The notes under the pieces: generated by a model | The model's input: the letters and a program-made list of their open reading frames with translations, nothing else | Told to the model about the DNA's origin: nothing | Database searches by the model: none | Program-made: the position numbers and the translations under genes | Origin: Ignavibacteria bacterium | Lineage (GTDB): Bacteria; Bacteroidota; Ignavibacteria; UBA10030 | DNA length: 40,297 bases | Direction: 5' to 3' | Assembly (NCBI GenBank): GCA_016873805.1 | Contig: VGVZ01000004.1 | Span: forward strand, 130,864-171,160 | In this document: one piece after another, positions 16,978 to 26,297 of the stretch | Layout of the letters: the number at the start of each line of letters is the position of its first letter | Position numbering within the stretch: position 1 is the stretch's first letter

Positions 16978-18093
16978 ATGAACGAACAGATAACGCGTCA
17001 TCAGTTCATTCGCAACTCGGCAAAAATCGCCGCAGGCATCGCAGCAGGAGTAGGAGTGATGGGAGCGATGTCCTCAAAGTCGTCCGGTCAGACAACAAGC
17101 TGGCCCTGGCCGTATGCGGAAATCGATGCTGAGGAAGGACGAATCCGCGGTCACCTTGGCTACTATGCGCGAGGATGCTCCTATGGTGCTTATCATGCCA
17201 TTGTCTCTCTGCTTAGCGAAAAAGTGGGGGCCCCCTATACGACAATGCCCACCGAGTTCCTCGAATGGGGAAGAGGTGGCGCGTGGTCATGGGGTACGTT
17301 GTGCGGCGCGCTCACAGGCGCTCTCACCGCCATCAACCTGTGCCAGACGAAAGCAGCCGCAGAGAAGATCGGCAATGAGTTGATCGGATGGTATTGTGGA
17401 GCGTTGTTCCCCTCCGATGTCAGTAACCAATACGCTGTGGCGAAGACCTTCAGGGATAACCGATATGACAAGACTCTTCCGCAATCCTCCTGCGGTTCGC
17501 CTCTCTGCCACGCGTCCGTCTCCACTTGGTGTACGTTCTCGAAATTCAAGCGAGGGGGGAGCGAGCGGAGCGAACGATGTGGACGATTGACAGGCGATGT
17601 CGCGGCGTATTCGATTAAGTTGATGAATGACGAACTCAAGCAACAGTTCAAAGCATTGTACACAACACCGGCGGTTGTCACCTATTGCATGACCTGCCAC
17701 GGCCCGGCGCTGCGTGATGATACGCTCGGCAAGATGACGTGCAGGGTGTGTCACGGCGATCATACCGGCAGTGCGCCTCCAACCTCGGTGACAGCTGATC
17801 AACTGCCCGATGCCGCATTCAAGCTTCATCAGAACTATCCAAATCCGTTCAATCCCTCCACAACAATCCGGTTTTCCATCCCGAAGGATGCGATCGTTTC
17901 ATTGATCATCTACGACATTCATGGGAGGGCAATCAAGAATCTCATCAGCTACGAAGACTACGGACGGGGTTCATTTGAAGTGCATTGGGATGGACGGGAC
18001 AACGCGAATCAGGCTGTGCCGAGTGGAACGTATTTCGCGCATCTCTTCGCAGGAACACACTCGAAAACCATCAAACTGAGTTTGAACAAGTAA
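16978..18093 (+). CDS. Exported C_GCAxxG_C_C/split-Soret-like cytochrome with T9SS sorting domain
   Basis: This 371-residue protein begins with a signal that looks Tat-like (RHQFIRNSAKIAAGIAAGVGVMGA). A cysteine-rich C_GCAxxG_C_C-type domain follows, with Cys67, Cys109 in GTLCGALTGAL, Cys140, Cys172, Cys177 and Cys185. Two c-type haem motifs come next, CMTCH (237-241) and CRVCH (255-259). This combination recalls split-Soret cytochrome c of sulfate reducers. From about residue 281 (FKLHQNYPNPFNPSTTI) to the end lies a T9SS type A sorting domain, so the mature protein should be on the cell surface or in the medium. The start at 16978 has GGGAGGAG eight bases upstream; longer frames lack the signal. 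A surface redox role is inferred. Confidence 0.82.
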   Translation: MNEQITRHQFIRNSAKIAAGIAAGVGVMGAMSSKSSGQTTSWPWPYAEIDAEEGRIRGHLGYYARGCSYGAYHAIVSLLSEKVGAPYTTMPTEFLEWGRGGAWSWGTLCGALTGALTAINLCQTKAAAEKIGNELIGWYCGALFPSDVSNQYAVAKTFRDNRYDKTLPQSSCGSPLCHASVSTWCTFSKFKRGGSERSERCGRLTGDVAAYSIKLMNDELKQQFKALYTTPAVVTYCMTCHGPALRDDTLGKMTCRVCHGDHTGSAPPTSVTADQLPDAAFKLHQNYPNPFNPSTTIRFSIPKDAIVSLIIYDIHGRAIKNLISYEDYGRGSFEVHWDGRDNANQAVPSGTYFAHLFAGTHSKTIKLSLNK

Positions 18094-18120
18094 CCTCTGT
18101 ATCGCTATATTCCGTAATAC

Positions 18121-18156
18121 AGAAACCCCCGGCGTCGAATGACTCACGGGGGTTTC
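18121..18156. terminator. Bidirectional intrinsic terminator
   Basis: The perfect stem AGAAACCCCC/GGGGGTTTCT separates the convergent cytochrome-like gene and the DUF418 gene and can serve both. Confidence 0.8.
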
Positions 18157-18184
18157 TGTTTGTGGACGACAACTAATTCTTCAC

Positions 18185-19447
18185 TCAGCCTGCAACCATC
18201 GGCTGTCTCCGTCGGTACGTGAGGGATCGCCAGAGCCATTCCACCGGTCCGAATCGATACCGTCGTATCCACCATCGACTCAGTACGATTTGCAGGGAGA
18301 AGATTGCGACGGTGAGAACCAACCCCGCGGCCGGTCCCACCTCTCCATAGAATCCCAAACCATAATTGTAGAAGATCAACGTACAAATCACTGACTGCAG
18401 CAAGTAGTTGCTGATGGCAAAACGGCCCACGGCGGCAAGCGGCGCAAGTCGCCGCTTCCATCCGCTGCTCATCGAAAGACGTGTGAGGGCCGCAGCATAG
18501 AAGAGGCAGAGAGCAGGACCCCCAAACGCAAAGCCTGCCGTAGAGACAAACGAGAGGAGCGTCGGTTCGGAGGGGATGGAGTATTCTCTCGCGAGCGCGT
18601 AGATAAGATTTCCGGATATCCCCAGAACCAATCCCCACCAGAATGTGCGACGAATCAGATTCTGATGCGTTGGGAGTTCAGAGAAGATTCGTCGGCGACC
18701 GACGTACAATCCGATCAGAAACATCGCAAAGATGTTTGTGAAATAGAACACAAGTCCCATGTAGTTGAACCTGAGGTCGTCAAGACGTTGAGCGAAGATT
18801 TCTGAAAAGCCACCTTGGGAATATGCCTCGATGGATCGCTGGGAGAGTTCACGGTATTCTTCGGCCTGTTGCGCGAATTGCGCGTCGATTTGTTCTCCTG
18901 CCTCCGGCACCATTCGGCCCAGCTCAAGCATCGTCGCGCCGAGTCCTGTCAGCAGGGCGGGTATCAACAAGAGGACGATTGCCCAGACGATGAGGGTCTT
19001 TGGTTTCCGATTTCGGAAGAGGAGCAGAACGAAGCCGAAGATCGCGTAGGGAACGAGAATATCTCCGTGCCAGATCAAAAACGCGTGGATCAGTCCGACG
19101 ATGAAGAGAACGACAAGTCGTCGTCGATAGAACGGGAGGAAGTTTTTGCCCTGCTCTTCCGCACGAAGCATTTGGATGGCGAGTCCGAGTCCGAAGAGGA
19201 ACGAAAAGAGCGTGATGAACTTACCCTCCGCCGCGAACCGGATCAATCCTTGCGCTACACGATCGACGGTGCCCGTCCACCAATCGGTCGGCATGATGAT
19301 AAGATAAACCGGTGAATTGAAGTACGCCATGTTCACGATGAGGATGCCGAAAATCGCGAAGCCGCGCAGGATGTCGATCGTCTCGATCCGTTCCTGCGGT
19401 TGGACGGGTTGGAATTGAACCTCGGTTGATGCAACGGTGTTCTGCAT
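18185..19447 (-). CDS. DUF418 family integral membrane protein
   Basis: This 420-residue polytopic protein opens with the family hallmark ETIDILRGFAIFGILIVN (about residues 20-37). It has about ten hydrophobic helices and ends with the DUF418 domain (GRFAISNYLLQSVICTLIFYN ... RRYRFGPVEWLWRSLTY). Family function is not firmly known; some members are annotated as acyltransferase-like or transport-related. ATG 19447 is chosen because GGAGGA lies just upstream; the longer frame would overlap the preceding gene. It sits 32 bases after the Asp-box protein in the same direction and ends before a shared terminator. It is probably cotranscribed with the two genes upstream. Confidence 0.88.
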   Translation of the reverse strand: MQNTVASTEVQFQPVQPQERIETIDILRGFAIFGILIVNMAYFNSPVYLIIMPTDWWTGTVDRVAQGLIRFAAEGKFITLFSFLFGLGLAIQMLRAEEQGKNFLPFYRRRLVVLFIVGLIHAFLIWHGDILVPYAIFGFVLLLFRNRKPKTLIVWAIVLLLIPALLTGLGATMLELGRMVPEAGEQIDAQFAQQAEEYRELSQRSIEAYSQGGFSEIFAQRLDDLRFNYMGLVFYFTNIFAMFLIGLYVGRRRIFSELPTHQNLIRRTFWWGLVLGISGNLIYALAREYSIPSEPTLLSFVSTAGFAFGGPALCLFYAAALTRLSMSSGWKRRLAPLAAVGRFAISNYLLQSVICTLIFYNYGLGFYGEVGPAAGLVLTVAIFSLQIVLSRWWIRRYRFGPVEWLWRSLTYRRRQPMVAG

Positions 19448-19479
19448 GCGTTCCTCCGCCGATCGATTGACGACTGAAT

Positions 19480-22086
19480 CTATTTCAAATACACCATCTT
19501 CTGAGTTTTGGTGAAAGTTCCAGCTTCGATCCTGACAAAGTACACGCCGGTTACGAGTCCCCCTGCCTCCCACGAAGCCACGTACGATCCGGCCTCCACG
19601 TCACGATCGATGAGGGTCGCCACGAGCCTTCCGGCAAGATCATAGACGCCAAGCGTCACGTGAACGCGCTGCGGCACGGAGAACGGGATCGCCGTAAACG
19701 CGTTGAAGGGATTTGGGAAGTTCTGATCCAGACGGAATCCGGCAGGCGGAGCATCGGGCGGGATAGTGAACGGAGTGAGCAACGATGTCTCGTAGACGCC
19801 GTTTCCGTGCGTCACGGCGCGGAGCTTTCGATTTGAGGTGGAAATGCTCAAATCCGACACCATGACGGCGTCCGGTAGCCCATCGTTGAGAGAATGCCAG
19901 GTCGTTCCCCGGTTTGTTGTCAGGTAAACGCCCAGATCGTTTCCGATATAGACGTGGTGAGGGTAGATTGGATCGATCGCGATCGCGGATGTCGGAACAT
20001 CGGGGAGCTTTGCTCCAATGTCGATCCAGCTCTTCCCCGTATTGGTCGTCTTGAAGAGATGCGAGGTGCCGAATCCTCCCAATGATACATAAGCAATCGA
20101 TGCGCGGTGAGGATCGACAGCGATTTCCAGATAGTACCGGTCGGGAAGGTCTCGCGTGATGTTTTCCCATGTTCCTCCTCCGTTGGTCGAAACAAATATC
20201 CCGGCTTTCCACGATTCGGGAGCGGTCGCGGCGTAGATTGTGTCGGGAGTGGCTCGCGAGACCGCGAGACTAAGAACAGGATTCTGATCGAGAGACCGAT
20301 TGCTGTTGAGCGTCTGCCAACTGCTTCCGCGATTGAACGATCGATACACCCGATCGCGCGCGGCATAGAGGAGATCAGGTACCGTCGGATGGAGCAGAAA
20401 CGGACCGACGAATGCTGTCGTTGTGGAACTCGGAGGTGAGATACTCGTCCATGTGCTCCCTCGATCAAGGGATCGACGCAGGCTCAGATATTGACTCGAA
20501 CCGTACATGATCTGCGGGTTGTTGGGAGCAATCGCCGTCATGGCTCCATCACCGCCGAGGACCCGAATCCATTCTAGAGATCCATCGTAAATGGCGGTTG
20601 CATTATCCTGCATTCCTCCGATTGCAAGGAGTGAATCGGAGGCAGAACTTGTGTATCCGCCGTAGAACTGGGTGGTCTGCAGGCCGCCGTTCAATCCCTC
20701 AAAACTCTCTCCACCATCCAACGATCGAAAGACGCCTCCGTCGGTGGCAAAATAGATCATGCGCGGGTTCGCGGGATGATATGCGATCGCGTGGTGATCG
20801 GCATGCGCATAGTCTCCCGGTCCTTCGGGACCACCGGCCGGGGTTTTCCCAAATGTCCACTTGTTCCAGTACGACTTCTGTCTCAGATTTGTGCCGCCGG
20901 TCGTCGATTTCCAGATATCGATGCCGCCGCAGATCACCTTGCTGGAATCCGTCGGGTCCACGCCCACATAGTGAGAATACCACCCTTGATAAGTCGCGTA
21001 GTCAAGCAACTCGACGATCTCCCAACTCGATCCGTGGTTCGTCGTCTTGCAGAGCCACGTTCCTGCGCCCGTGAACGATCCGTTTCCGATACTGACAAAA
21101 AGGATGTTTGGAGATGAGCGATAGATCGCAAAATTGGCCTTCCCTCCAAATGTCTCCGGCAGTCCGATTGTCATCTGCTCCCATGATGTGCCGCCATTGG
21201 TGGAGCGATAGAGACCATGCCCGGTACTCCGGAGTCCACCGCACGCGACATACACGTAGTTGGTATCCGACGGGTTGATCACGACGTCCATGGCCATGAC
21301 GACAGGATGCACCCGTGTCCATGACACTCCCGCGTCGAACGAACGATACGTTCCTTCGGTTGTCGCGGCCCAAACGGTCGTCGGTTTTTTGGGATTGATT
21401 CGTACCGCCTGGACGCCGCGCCTTTGCTGATAGGACCAATCAAGACTCTTCGTCCAGGTTTGTCCTCCGTCGGTCGATTTCAGGATGCCAATCCCATAAC
21501 TGCCTCGGGTTGTTCGGATATGGACGCTTGGTTGAGCACCCTGGTGACCGTACACCTCTCCTGTGCCGATGTAGATGATGTTCGTATCGGTGGGGTGAAC
21601 GGCGATGGCTTTCACACTGAGCACCGGGAAACCGGTTCGGATTTGATGCCACGCCTGTGCGCCGACACCGCCGGTATAACTTCTCCAGAGGCCGCCGCTT
21701 GCAGAGCCCGCGTAGATCGTTGAGGGATTCAGAGGATTGATGGCGATGGAAAGCGTACGCCCGCCGATATTATGAGGACCGATCGATTGCCAGCGAGGGA
21801 GGAGCGCTCCTTTCAGGAACAAATTGGAAAGCGGCGGGAGAGAGGTTCGGGAATATTCGAAGCCGTGCGTGTAGGCTGCCTCAGGGATGGTGCGTTCCGG
21901 GTATGCGCGCGCAGCGTGCCAGAAATCGAGCGCCTCTTTCGCGCCGGACGTTCTTCGGCTCGTTCGGTCTGTCTGATGAACCTGCGACTCCGTCGTACTC
22001 CTGTGGCCAGCCGGGCGTACCGAAAGCACAACGGCCAAGACGAATGCAGTAATTCCGATCAGGAAGAGAGGTGGGAGGGATCTCAT
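19480..22086 (-). CDS. Secreted multi-Asp-box (sialidase/Vps10-like beta-propeller) protein with T9SS sorting domain
   Basis: This 868-residue exported protein has an N-terminal signal or anchor helix (FLIGITAFVLAVVLSV). About ten Asp-box (S/T-x-D/N-x-G-x-T/S-W/F) repeats run through residues 200-740, for example STDGGQTW, STNGGTSW, TTNHGSSW, SLDRGSTW and TTNRGTTW. They indicate one or two beta-propellers of the kind found in sialidases, xyloglucanases and Vps10-like glycosyl hydrolase-related proteins. The sialidase FRIP motif is not seen, so enzymatic activity is doubtful. The last roughly 90 residues (LDQNFPNPFNAFTAIPFSVP to KTQKMVYLK) are a T9SS type A sorting domain. No Shine-Dalgarno is obvious at ATG 22086. 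Surface adhesion or glycan binding is the most cautious reading. Confidence 0.88.
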   Translation of the reverse strand: MRSLPPLFLIGITAFVLAVVLSVRPAGHRSTTESQVHQTDRTSRRTSGAKEALDFWHAARAYPERTIPEAAYTHGFEYSRTSLPPLSNLFLKGALLPRWQSIGPHNIGGRTLSIAINPLNPSTIYAGSASGGLWRSYTGGVGAQAWHQIRTGFPVLSVKAIAVHPTDTNIIYIGTGEVYGHQGAQPSVHIRTTRGSYGIGILKSTDGGQTWTKSLDWSYQQRRGVQAVRINPKKPTTVWAATTEGTYRSFDAGVSWTRVHPVVMAMDVVINPSDTNYVYVACGGLRSTGHGLYRSTNGGTSWEQMTIGLPETFGGKANFAIYRSSPNILFVSIGNGSFTGAGTWLCKTTNHGSSWEIVELLDYATYQGWYSHYVGVDPTDSSKVICGGIDIWKSTTGGTNLRQKSYWNKWTFGKTPAGGPEGPGDYAHADHHAIAYHPANPRMIYFATDGGVFRSLDGGESFEGLNGGLQTTQFYGGYTSSASDSLLAIGGMQDNATAIYDGSLEWIRVLGGDGAMTAIAPNNPQIMYGSSQYLSLRRSLDRGSTWTSISPPSSTTTAFVGPFLLHPTVPDLLYAARDRVYRSFNRGSSWQTLNSNRSLDQNPVLSLAVSRATPDTIYAATAPESWKAGIFVSTNGGGTWENITRDLPDRYYLEIAVDPHRASIAYVSLGGFGTSHLFKTTNTGKSWIDIGAKLPDVPTSAIAIDPIYPHHVYIGNDLGVYLTTNRGTTWHSLNDGLPDAVMVSDLSISTSNRKLRAVTHGNGVYETSLLTPFTIPPDAPPAGFRLDQNFPNPFNAFTAIPFSVPQRVHVTLGVYDLAGRLVATLIDRDVEAGSYVASWEAGGLVTGVYFVRIEAGTFTKTQKMVYLK

Positions 22087-22237
22087 GCGCGTTGGCGGTC
22101 GGAAGTGGGCTGTATTCGTATTCGTCTAAGCGGTCGCGTCCACGATCAGGCAACCGCTGCGATATCGTCGTTCTTGTCCCCTCGTGGGCAAAAACATACG
22201 ACTTTCGAGCGCGAATGTCAAAGGAAACCGACGGCTT

Positions 22238-23026
22238 CTACTTCCGAAACGAAACGCTGACTTCCCGATTGAGCTCCACCTTAATGCCCGGATATTTCTT
22301 CATCAGTCTCTTCGCGTCGCTGAGAGAGATTTCCTCGTACTCACTTGCTTCCTGCAAGAATCCTTCGGAATCGAGAAGATCGTCAAGGTTGATGGCGAAC
22401 AATGTAATCACCGATCCCTTCCGGAATGACGCGTTGCTCTCCATCACGCGTCCCTCAACCTCAACAGTCGTCGAGAGCTCAAGGTCACCGACAAGCCATC
22501 GGGCAAGATCGAGTCCCTCGTCGTCGCGTGAACGCGATTTCCGTTCTTTTTTCACGCTGACCTCCGCGCGTTTCTCCTGCGGCATCAAGATGGTCAAGCG
22601 GGAAGGCTGTCCCTTGCTGAACCGGAACGTCACGTACTCATCCTTCATCTTCGGTCCTTCAGATCTTGTCTTCTTCGATCCTGTGCTGACGACGCGATCA
22701 GGGTTCTGGTTGAGACGAACCGTATTGATATCCGTGAACGCAAAGATGGCTCGATGGCCGCGGCTGTCCCTGCTCCGGATCCGACTGGAAGAGACGAACG
22801 TGACACCTTCCCCGTACGAACGGCTTCGGTCCCTGACTTCACTCCACTCGTCCTCTTTTTCGTCGAAAACCTCTTTGAGGATGGCGATGGATTTCCCGTA
22901 TGTCACGGTTTCCTCAATCGTTCCGCTTCCGTCGGTGTTGACCTTGACCACTGTATGAACCTGCAGGCATCCGCTTGCGAGGAATGCAAGCGGCAAAAAC
23001 ATGAGGCAGAATGAACGAAGGTGCAT
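22238..23026 (-). CDS. Predicted lipoprotein of unknown function
   Basis: This 262-residue protein has a classic lipoprotein signal, with lipobox FLASGC placing the lipidated residue at Cys20. The mature part is mostly beta-rich and charged (VVKVNTDGSGTIEETVTYGKS) with no cysteine cluster or catalytic motif I recognise. The pattern of a short beta region with a TDGSGTI turn resembles DUF-type LppM-like lipoproteins, but this is a weak resemblance. It precedes the Asp-box protein by about 150 bases on the same strand and is divergent to the DUF1846 gene. GGAG lies at a usable distance before ATG 23026. Confidence 0.75.
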   Translation of the reverse strand: MHLRSFCLMFLPLAFLASGCLQVHTVVKVNTDGSGTIEETVTYGKSIAILKEVFDEKEDEWSEVRDRSRSYGEGVTFVSSSRIRSRDSRGHRAIFAFTDINTVRLNQNPDRVVSTGSKKTRSEGPKMKDEYVTFRFSKGQPSRLTILMPQEKRAEVSVKKERKSRSRDDEGLDLARWLVGDLELSTTVEVEGRVMESNASFRKGSVITLFAINLDDLLDSEGFLQEASEYEEISLSDAKRLMKKYPGIKVELNREVSVSFRK

Positions 23027-23350
23027 GACTGTACTCCAAGTGTCGTGGCAGGATGGTAATCAAACGATATCAGAAATCTACGCATTTGTGAATTATTAGT
23101 TTCATGTGCCAGTGGATGGGATTGTTGAGGGAGGCCGGAACGGATAGATACTCGGCGTGGAACAACTGCACTCCCCTCATATCCCTCAATCGTGATCATG
23201 AGAGATCGTGGGGAAGCGATCCTTTCATTGAAGAGGTGTGTAGAGGTGTCAAGAAGGATACTCTCTGGTTTTGGAATTGAGACAATTATTTGCTATACGT
23301 AAGCGCTTTCATTTCGCTGAAATGTCTGTTTCTATCGATAGGATAACCAA
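23027..23350. other. Divergent intergenic region with a candidate DUF1846 promoter
   Basis: The region separates the minus-strand lipoprotein and plus-strand DUF1846 gene. On the plus strand, TTGGAA followed by a 17-base spacer and TATACG is a plausible promoter about 50 bases before the ATG at 23351. A minus-strand promoter was not identified. Confidence 0.45.
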
Positions 23351-24868
23351 ATGTCCAAGAGAATTGGATTTGACGACGCGAAGTATCTTGAAACGCAAAG
23401 AGAAGCCATCCTGGAACGCGTCAAACGCTACAAGAACAAACTGTACCTCGAGTTTGGAGGGAAGCTTCTTCATGACTATCACGCATCGCGTGTTCTTCCG
23501 GGCTATGATCCGAACGTGAAAATGCGTCTCATTGGCCAGCTCAAGGACGAGGCTGAGGTTGTCCTCTGCATCTATGCGGGAGATATTGAGAAGCGGAAAC
23601 TGAGAGCGGACTTCGGGGTCACGTATGATGTTGACACCCTCAAACTGATCGATGACTTGAGGGAGTGGGGTGTGGAGATATCAGCAGTCGTGATCACGCG
23701 CTTCAGCCAGCAGCCATCGGCACAGATGTTCAAAAACAAACTGGAACGACGCGGAATGAAGGTTTACACGCATCCGATCACCAAAGGCTACCCCACCGAT
23801 ATTGATCTTATGGTAAGCGACGAGGGATACGGGGCGAATGAGTACATTGAGACGACAAAACCGCTGGTGATCGTCACGGGACCTGGACCGGGGAGCGGAA
23901 AGCTCGCCACCTGTCTTTCACAACTCTACCATGATCATACGCGCGGCCTGGATTCGGGCTATTCCAAGTTCGAGACCTTTCCCATTTGGAACTTACCTCT
24001 CAAGCATCCGGTGAACGTGGCGTACGAGGCCGCGACGGCCGATCTTGGCGATATCAATCTGGTTGATCCCTTTCACCTGGAATCGTACGGAGTTTCGGCC
24101 ATCAACTACAACCGCGATGTAGAAGTCTTCCCTGCATTGAAGAGGATATTGGAACGAATTACGAAAGCTGAATCACCATACAGATCCCCAACCGACATGG
24201 GGGTGAATTCAGTGGGATTTGCGATTACCGAAGACGGCGTGGTGCGAACGGCCGCAAAACAGGAACTGATCAGAAGATTCCTTCGCTACAGTTGCGAGTA
24301 TAGCATGGGGTTTGTCGAGAAGGAGACTGTCCAGAGAGCCGAACTCCTGATGAAAGAACTGGACCTCAAGGAAACAGACCGAAGCGTCGTTCAGCCCGCG
24401 CGGGAAGCGGCGGAAGATGCGCGCCGCTCAGGAAAAGGAAATGAGGGGATGTTTTGCGGCGCTGCGTTGGAACTGGAGGATGGGACGATTATCACAGGAA
24501 AGAACTCTCCATTGATGCATTCCGCATCGAGTCTAATGCTGAACGCCGTCAAACACCTGGCTGGGATTCCGGACCAGATTCATCTCCTCTCTCCTGCCAT
24601 CATCGAATCGGTTGCTCACCTCAAGGAAAAAATCTTGGGAGCAAAGACCGTGAGTCTGGATGTGGAAGAGGTCTTAATCTCGTTGAGCATCAATGCTTCC
24701 ATCAATCCCTCGGCTCAGATGGCGCTTGAGAAGCTCAGCGCGCTGAGGGGATGTGAAGTACACCTGACCCATATTCCCACTTCGGGGGATGAAGCCGGAC
24801 TCAGACGGCTGGGCGTGAACGTGACGAGTGACCCGATTTTCTCGAGCCGATACCTCTTCGTTTCGTAA
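23351..24868 (+). CDS. DUF1846 domain-containing protein
   Basis: This 505-residue protein begins with IGFDDAKYLETQREAILERV and continues with the family's KLYLEFGGKLLHDYHASRVLPGYDPN region. It also has a VTGPGPGSGKLATCLSQLYHD phosphate-binding-like stretch. Length and sequence blocks match DUF1846, a broadly distributed but uncharacterised bacterial family. The glycine-rich GPGPGSGK suggests nucleotide or phosphate binding, which is inference. The ATG at 23351 has no strong Shine-Dalgarno; the candidate promoter lies just upstream. The gene is convergent with the HAD hydrolase. Confidence 0.9.
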   Translation: MSKRIGFDDAKYLETQREAILERVKRYKNKLYLEFGGKLLHDYHASRVLPGYDPNVKMRLIGQLKDEAEVVLCIYAGDIEKRKLRADFGVTYDVDTLKLIDDLREWGVEISAVVITRFSQQPSAQMFKNKLERRGMKVYTHPITKGYPTDIDLMVSDEGYGANEYIETTKPLVIVTGPGPGSGKLATCLSQLYHDHTRGLDSGYSKFETFPIWNLPLKHPVNVAYEAATADLGDINLVDPFHLESYGVSAINYNRDVEVFPALKRILERITKAESPYRSPTDMGVNSVGFAITEDGVVRTAAKQELIRRFLRYSCEYSMGFVEKETVQRAELLMKELDLKETDRSVVQPAREAAEDARRSGKGNEGMFCGAALELEDGTIITGKNSPLMHSASSLMLNAVKHLAGIPDQIHLLSPAIIESVAHLKEKILGAKTVSLDVEEVLISLSINASINPSAQMALEKLSALRGCEVHLTHIPTSGDEAGLRRLGVNVTSDPIFSSRYLFVS

Positions 24869-24986
24869 GGAGCTGATGGGAGACGAGGATAGGAAAACAA
24901 CATTAGCAGAACCAGGCAAGCGGAGTTATGCTTCGTTCGGAGAGTCTCGGCGAATCGGCCTTCGGGCACCGCGTGAGGACAACGCC

Positions 24987-25658
24987 TTAGATGCCGAGAA
25001 TCCGGGGCAGTTCTGTCACGGAGACGATGCGGCAATCGGGATCATCGAACTCAGAGCTGGCAAATTCGCTTCTGACGCCGATGAAGCGGACGTTGGCGGC
25101 TCTGGCCATCTCATAGTCGGCTAACGCGTCGCCAACATACATCACCTCGGACGGCTGGACCTGAAGGTCCCGCAGCGCAACCTCAAGGCCGTCCGGCGAT
25201 GGCTTTGGGTTCTGGATGTCGTCCCCCGTTACGATCGTTCTGAACAAATGCGCGATTCCCGTTCTCTCAAGATCGTTGAAGACGCGAGTTTTGGATCCGG
25301 ATGTCACGAGTCCGAGGAGGAAATTCTTCTCGAGCTTTGTGAGAGTCTCCCGCACGCCGGGGAGGAGCGTGGCGTGTTGTTTCTGGGCCTCCTCAATCCA
25401 GCAGGCGTCTGCCGCGCTCCAGTGTTCTTTTGGCAGTCCGAATGCCTCGTAGGTGTGGTACCAGTTGGGGGAGTACGAGTTCAGGAACTTCTCTTTTGTG
25501 ACTTCGATGCCGAATCGCGCGAACATGAATTCGTACGCTTCATAGTGTACGGAAAATGAATCCAGCAACGTTCCGTCGAAATCAAACAGGAGTGCCCTGA
25601 ATTGATTGCTCGTATTTCTCTTGTCGCGGGCGCCTAACGGTGGATTCGGTTTTGGCAT
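24987..25658 (-). CDS. HAD-superfamily hydrolase, phosphoglycolate phosphatase-like
   Basis: This 223-residue Rossmann-like phosphatase has motif I LLFDFDGTLLDS (Asp26, Asp28), motif II VTSGSKT, the motif III lysine in NPKPSPDGLE and motif IV YVGDALADYEMARAANV. The helical cap after motif I places it among subclass I phosphoglycolate phosphatase or beta-phosphoglucomutase-like enzymes. The substrate cannot be read from the sequence. It lies about 70 bases after the GAF-domain gene in the same direction and converges on the DUF1846 gene with a 118-base gap that shows no clear terminator. Confidence 0.88.
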   Translation of the reverse strand: MPKPNPPLGARDKRNTSNQFRALLFDFDGTLLDSFSVHYEAYEFMFARFGIEVTKEKFLNSYSPNWYHTYEAFGLPKEHWSAADACWIEEAQKQHATLLPGVRETLTKLEKNFLLGLVTSGSKTRVFNDLERTGIAHLFRTIVTGDDIQNPKPSPDGLEVALRDLQVQPSEVMYVGDALADYEMARAANVRFIGVRSEFASSEFDDPDCRIVSVTELPRILGI

Positions 25659-25727
25659 ACGGAGTTCAATCTACTCCTTCCCGCGCCTCAAGTCAAGCAA
25701 CCGGAAAAGCGTGCAAACACCACGTTG

Positions 25728-26297
25728 CTAGTGCGCCTGACCGAATTCAAACCATTGATGCACATCCCGGATCAGCTTTTCGTGATCGAGCTTCAAGTGA
25801 TCGTACATTCTCGCGTTTTCGATCCCGATGCCGCCCAGGTCGGTCAACCCGGAAATGAATTCGTTGTCCAGATCGGAGAATTCCCGAGGTTCCGAGCAAT
25901 AGATCCGGAGAACACCGATAATGTTCTCCCTCACGTAGATCGGAACTGAAAGGATTGACGCGATTCCCTCTCTCTTCGCCTTTTCGGGATACTGAATTCT
26001 GGGATCGGATGTTGCATCCGGAATCCAAACCCACGTTCCGGTCAGACATTCCGAGATGCTTTTTTCCAGACTGATCGGTCCCTTGCGGATATATGCGTCG
26101 CTCAAGCCGTGCGAGGCGCTCACTCTCCATTGCTTCCGGTCCTGATCGAGCAGGTAGATTGAACATGCCTTGACGCCGAGCAGCCGTACCGTATTTTCGG
26201 CGATCACATCAAGGACTTCGCCGTAGTCCAGGGACGAGTTGATCTTCTTGCACACATCTTTGAAGGACTTGAGATACTCCATTTCCTTGGTTTGCAT
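25728..26297 (-). CDS. Single GAF-domain protein
   Basis: This 189-residue protein is essentially one GAF domain (about residues 15-160; VIAENTVRLLGVKACSIYLLD, then ILSVPIYVRENIIGVLRIYCSE and DLDNEFISGLTDLGGIGIENARMYDHL) flanked by short helices. GAF domains bind small ligands or tetrapyrroles. Here there is no kinase, cyclase or output domain, so it may regulate a partner. ATG 26297 is chosen because GGAGGGAGA directly precedes it; an earlier in-frame start lies in sequence without a ribosome-binding site. It is followed by the HAD gene. Confidence 0.85.
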   Translation of the reverse strand: MQTKEMEYLKSFKDVCKKINSSLDYGEVLDVIAENTVRLLGVKACSIYLLDQDRKQWRVSASHGLSDAYIRKGPISLEKSISECLTGTWVWIPDATSDPRIQYPEKAKREGIASILSVPIYVRENIIGVLRIYCSEPREFSDLDNEFISGLTDLGGIGIENARMYDHLKLDHEKLIRDVHQWFEFGQAH

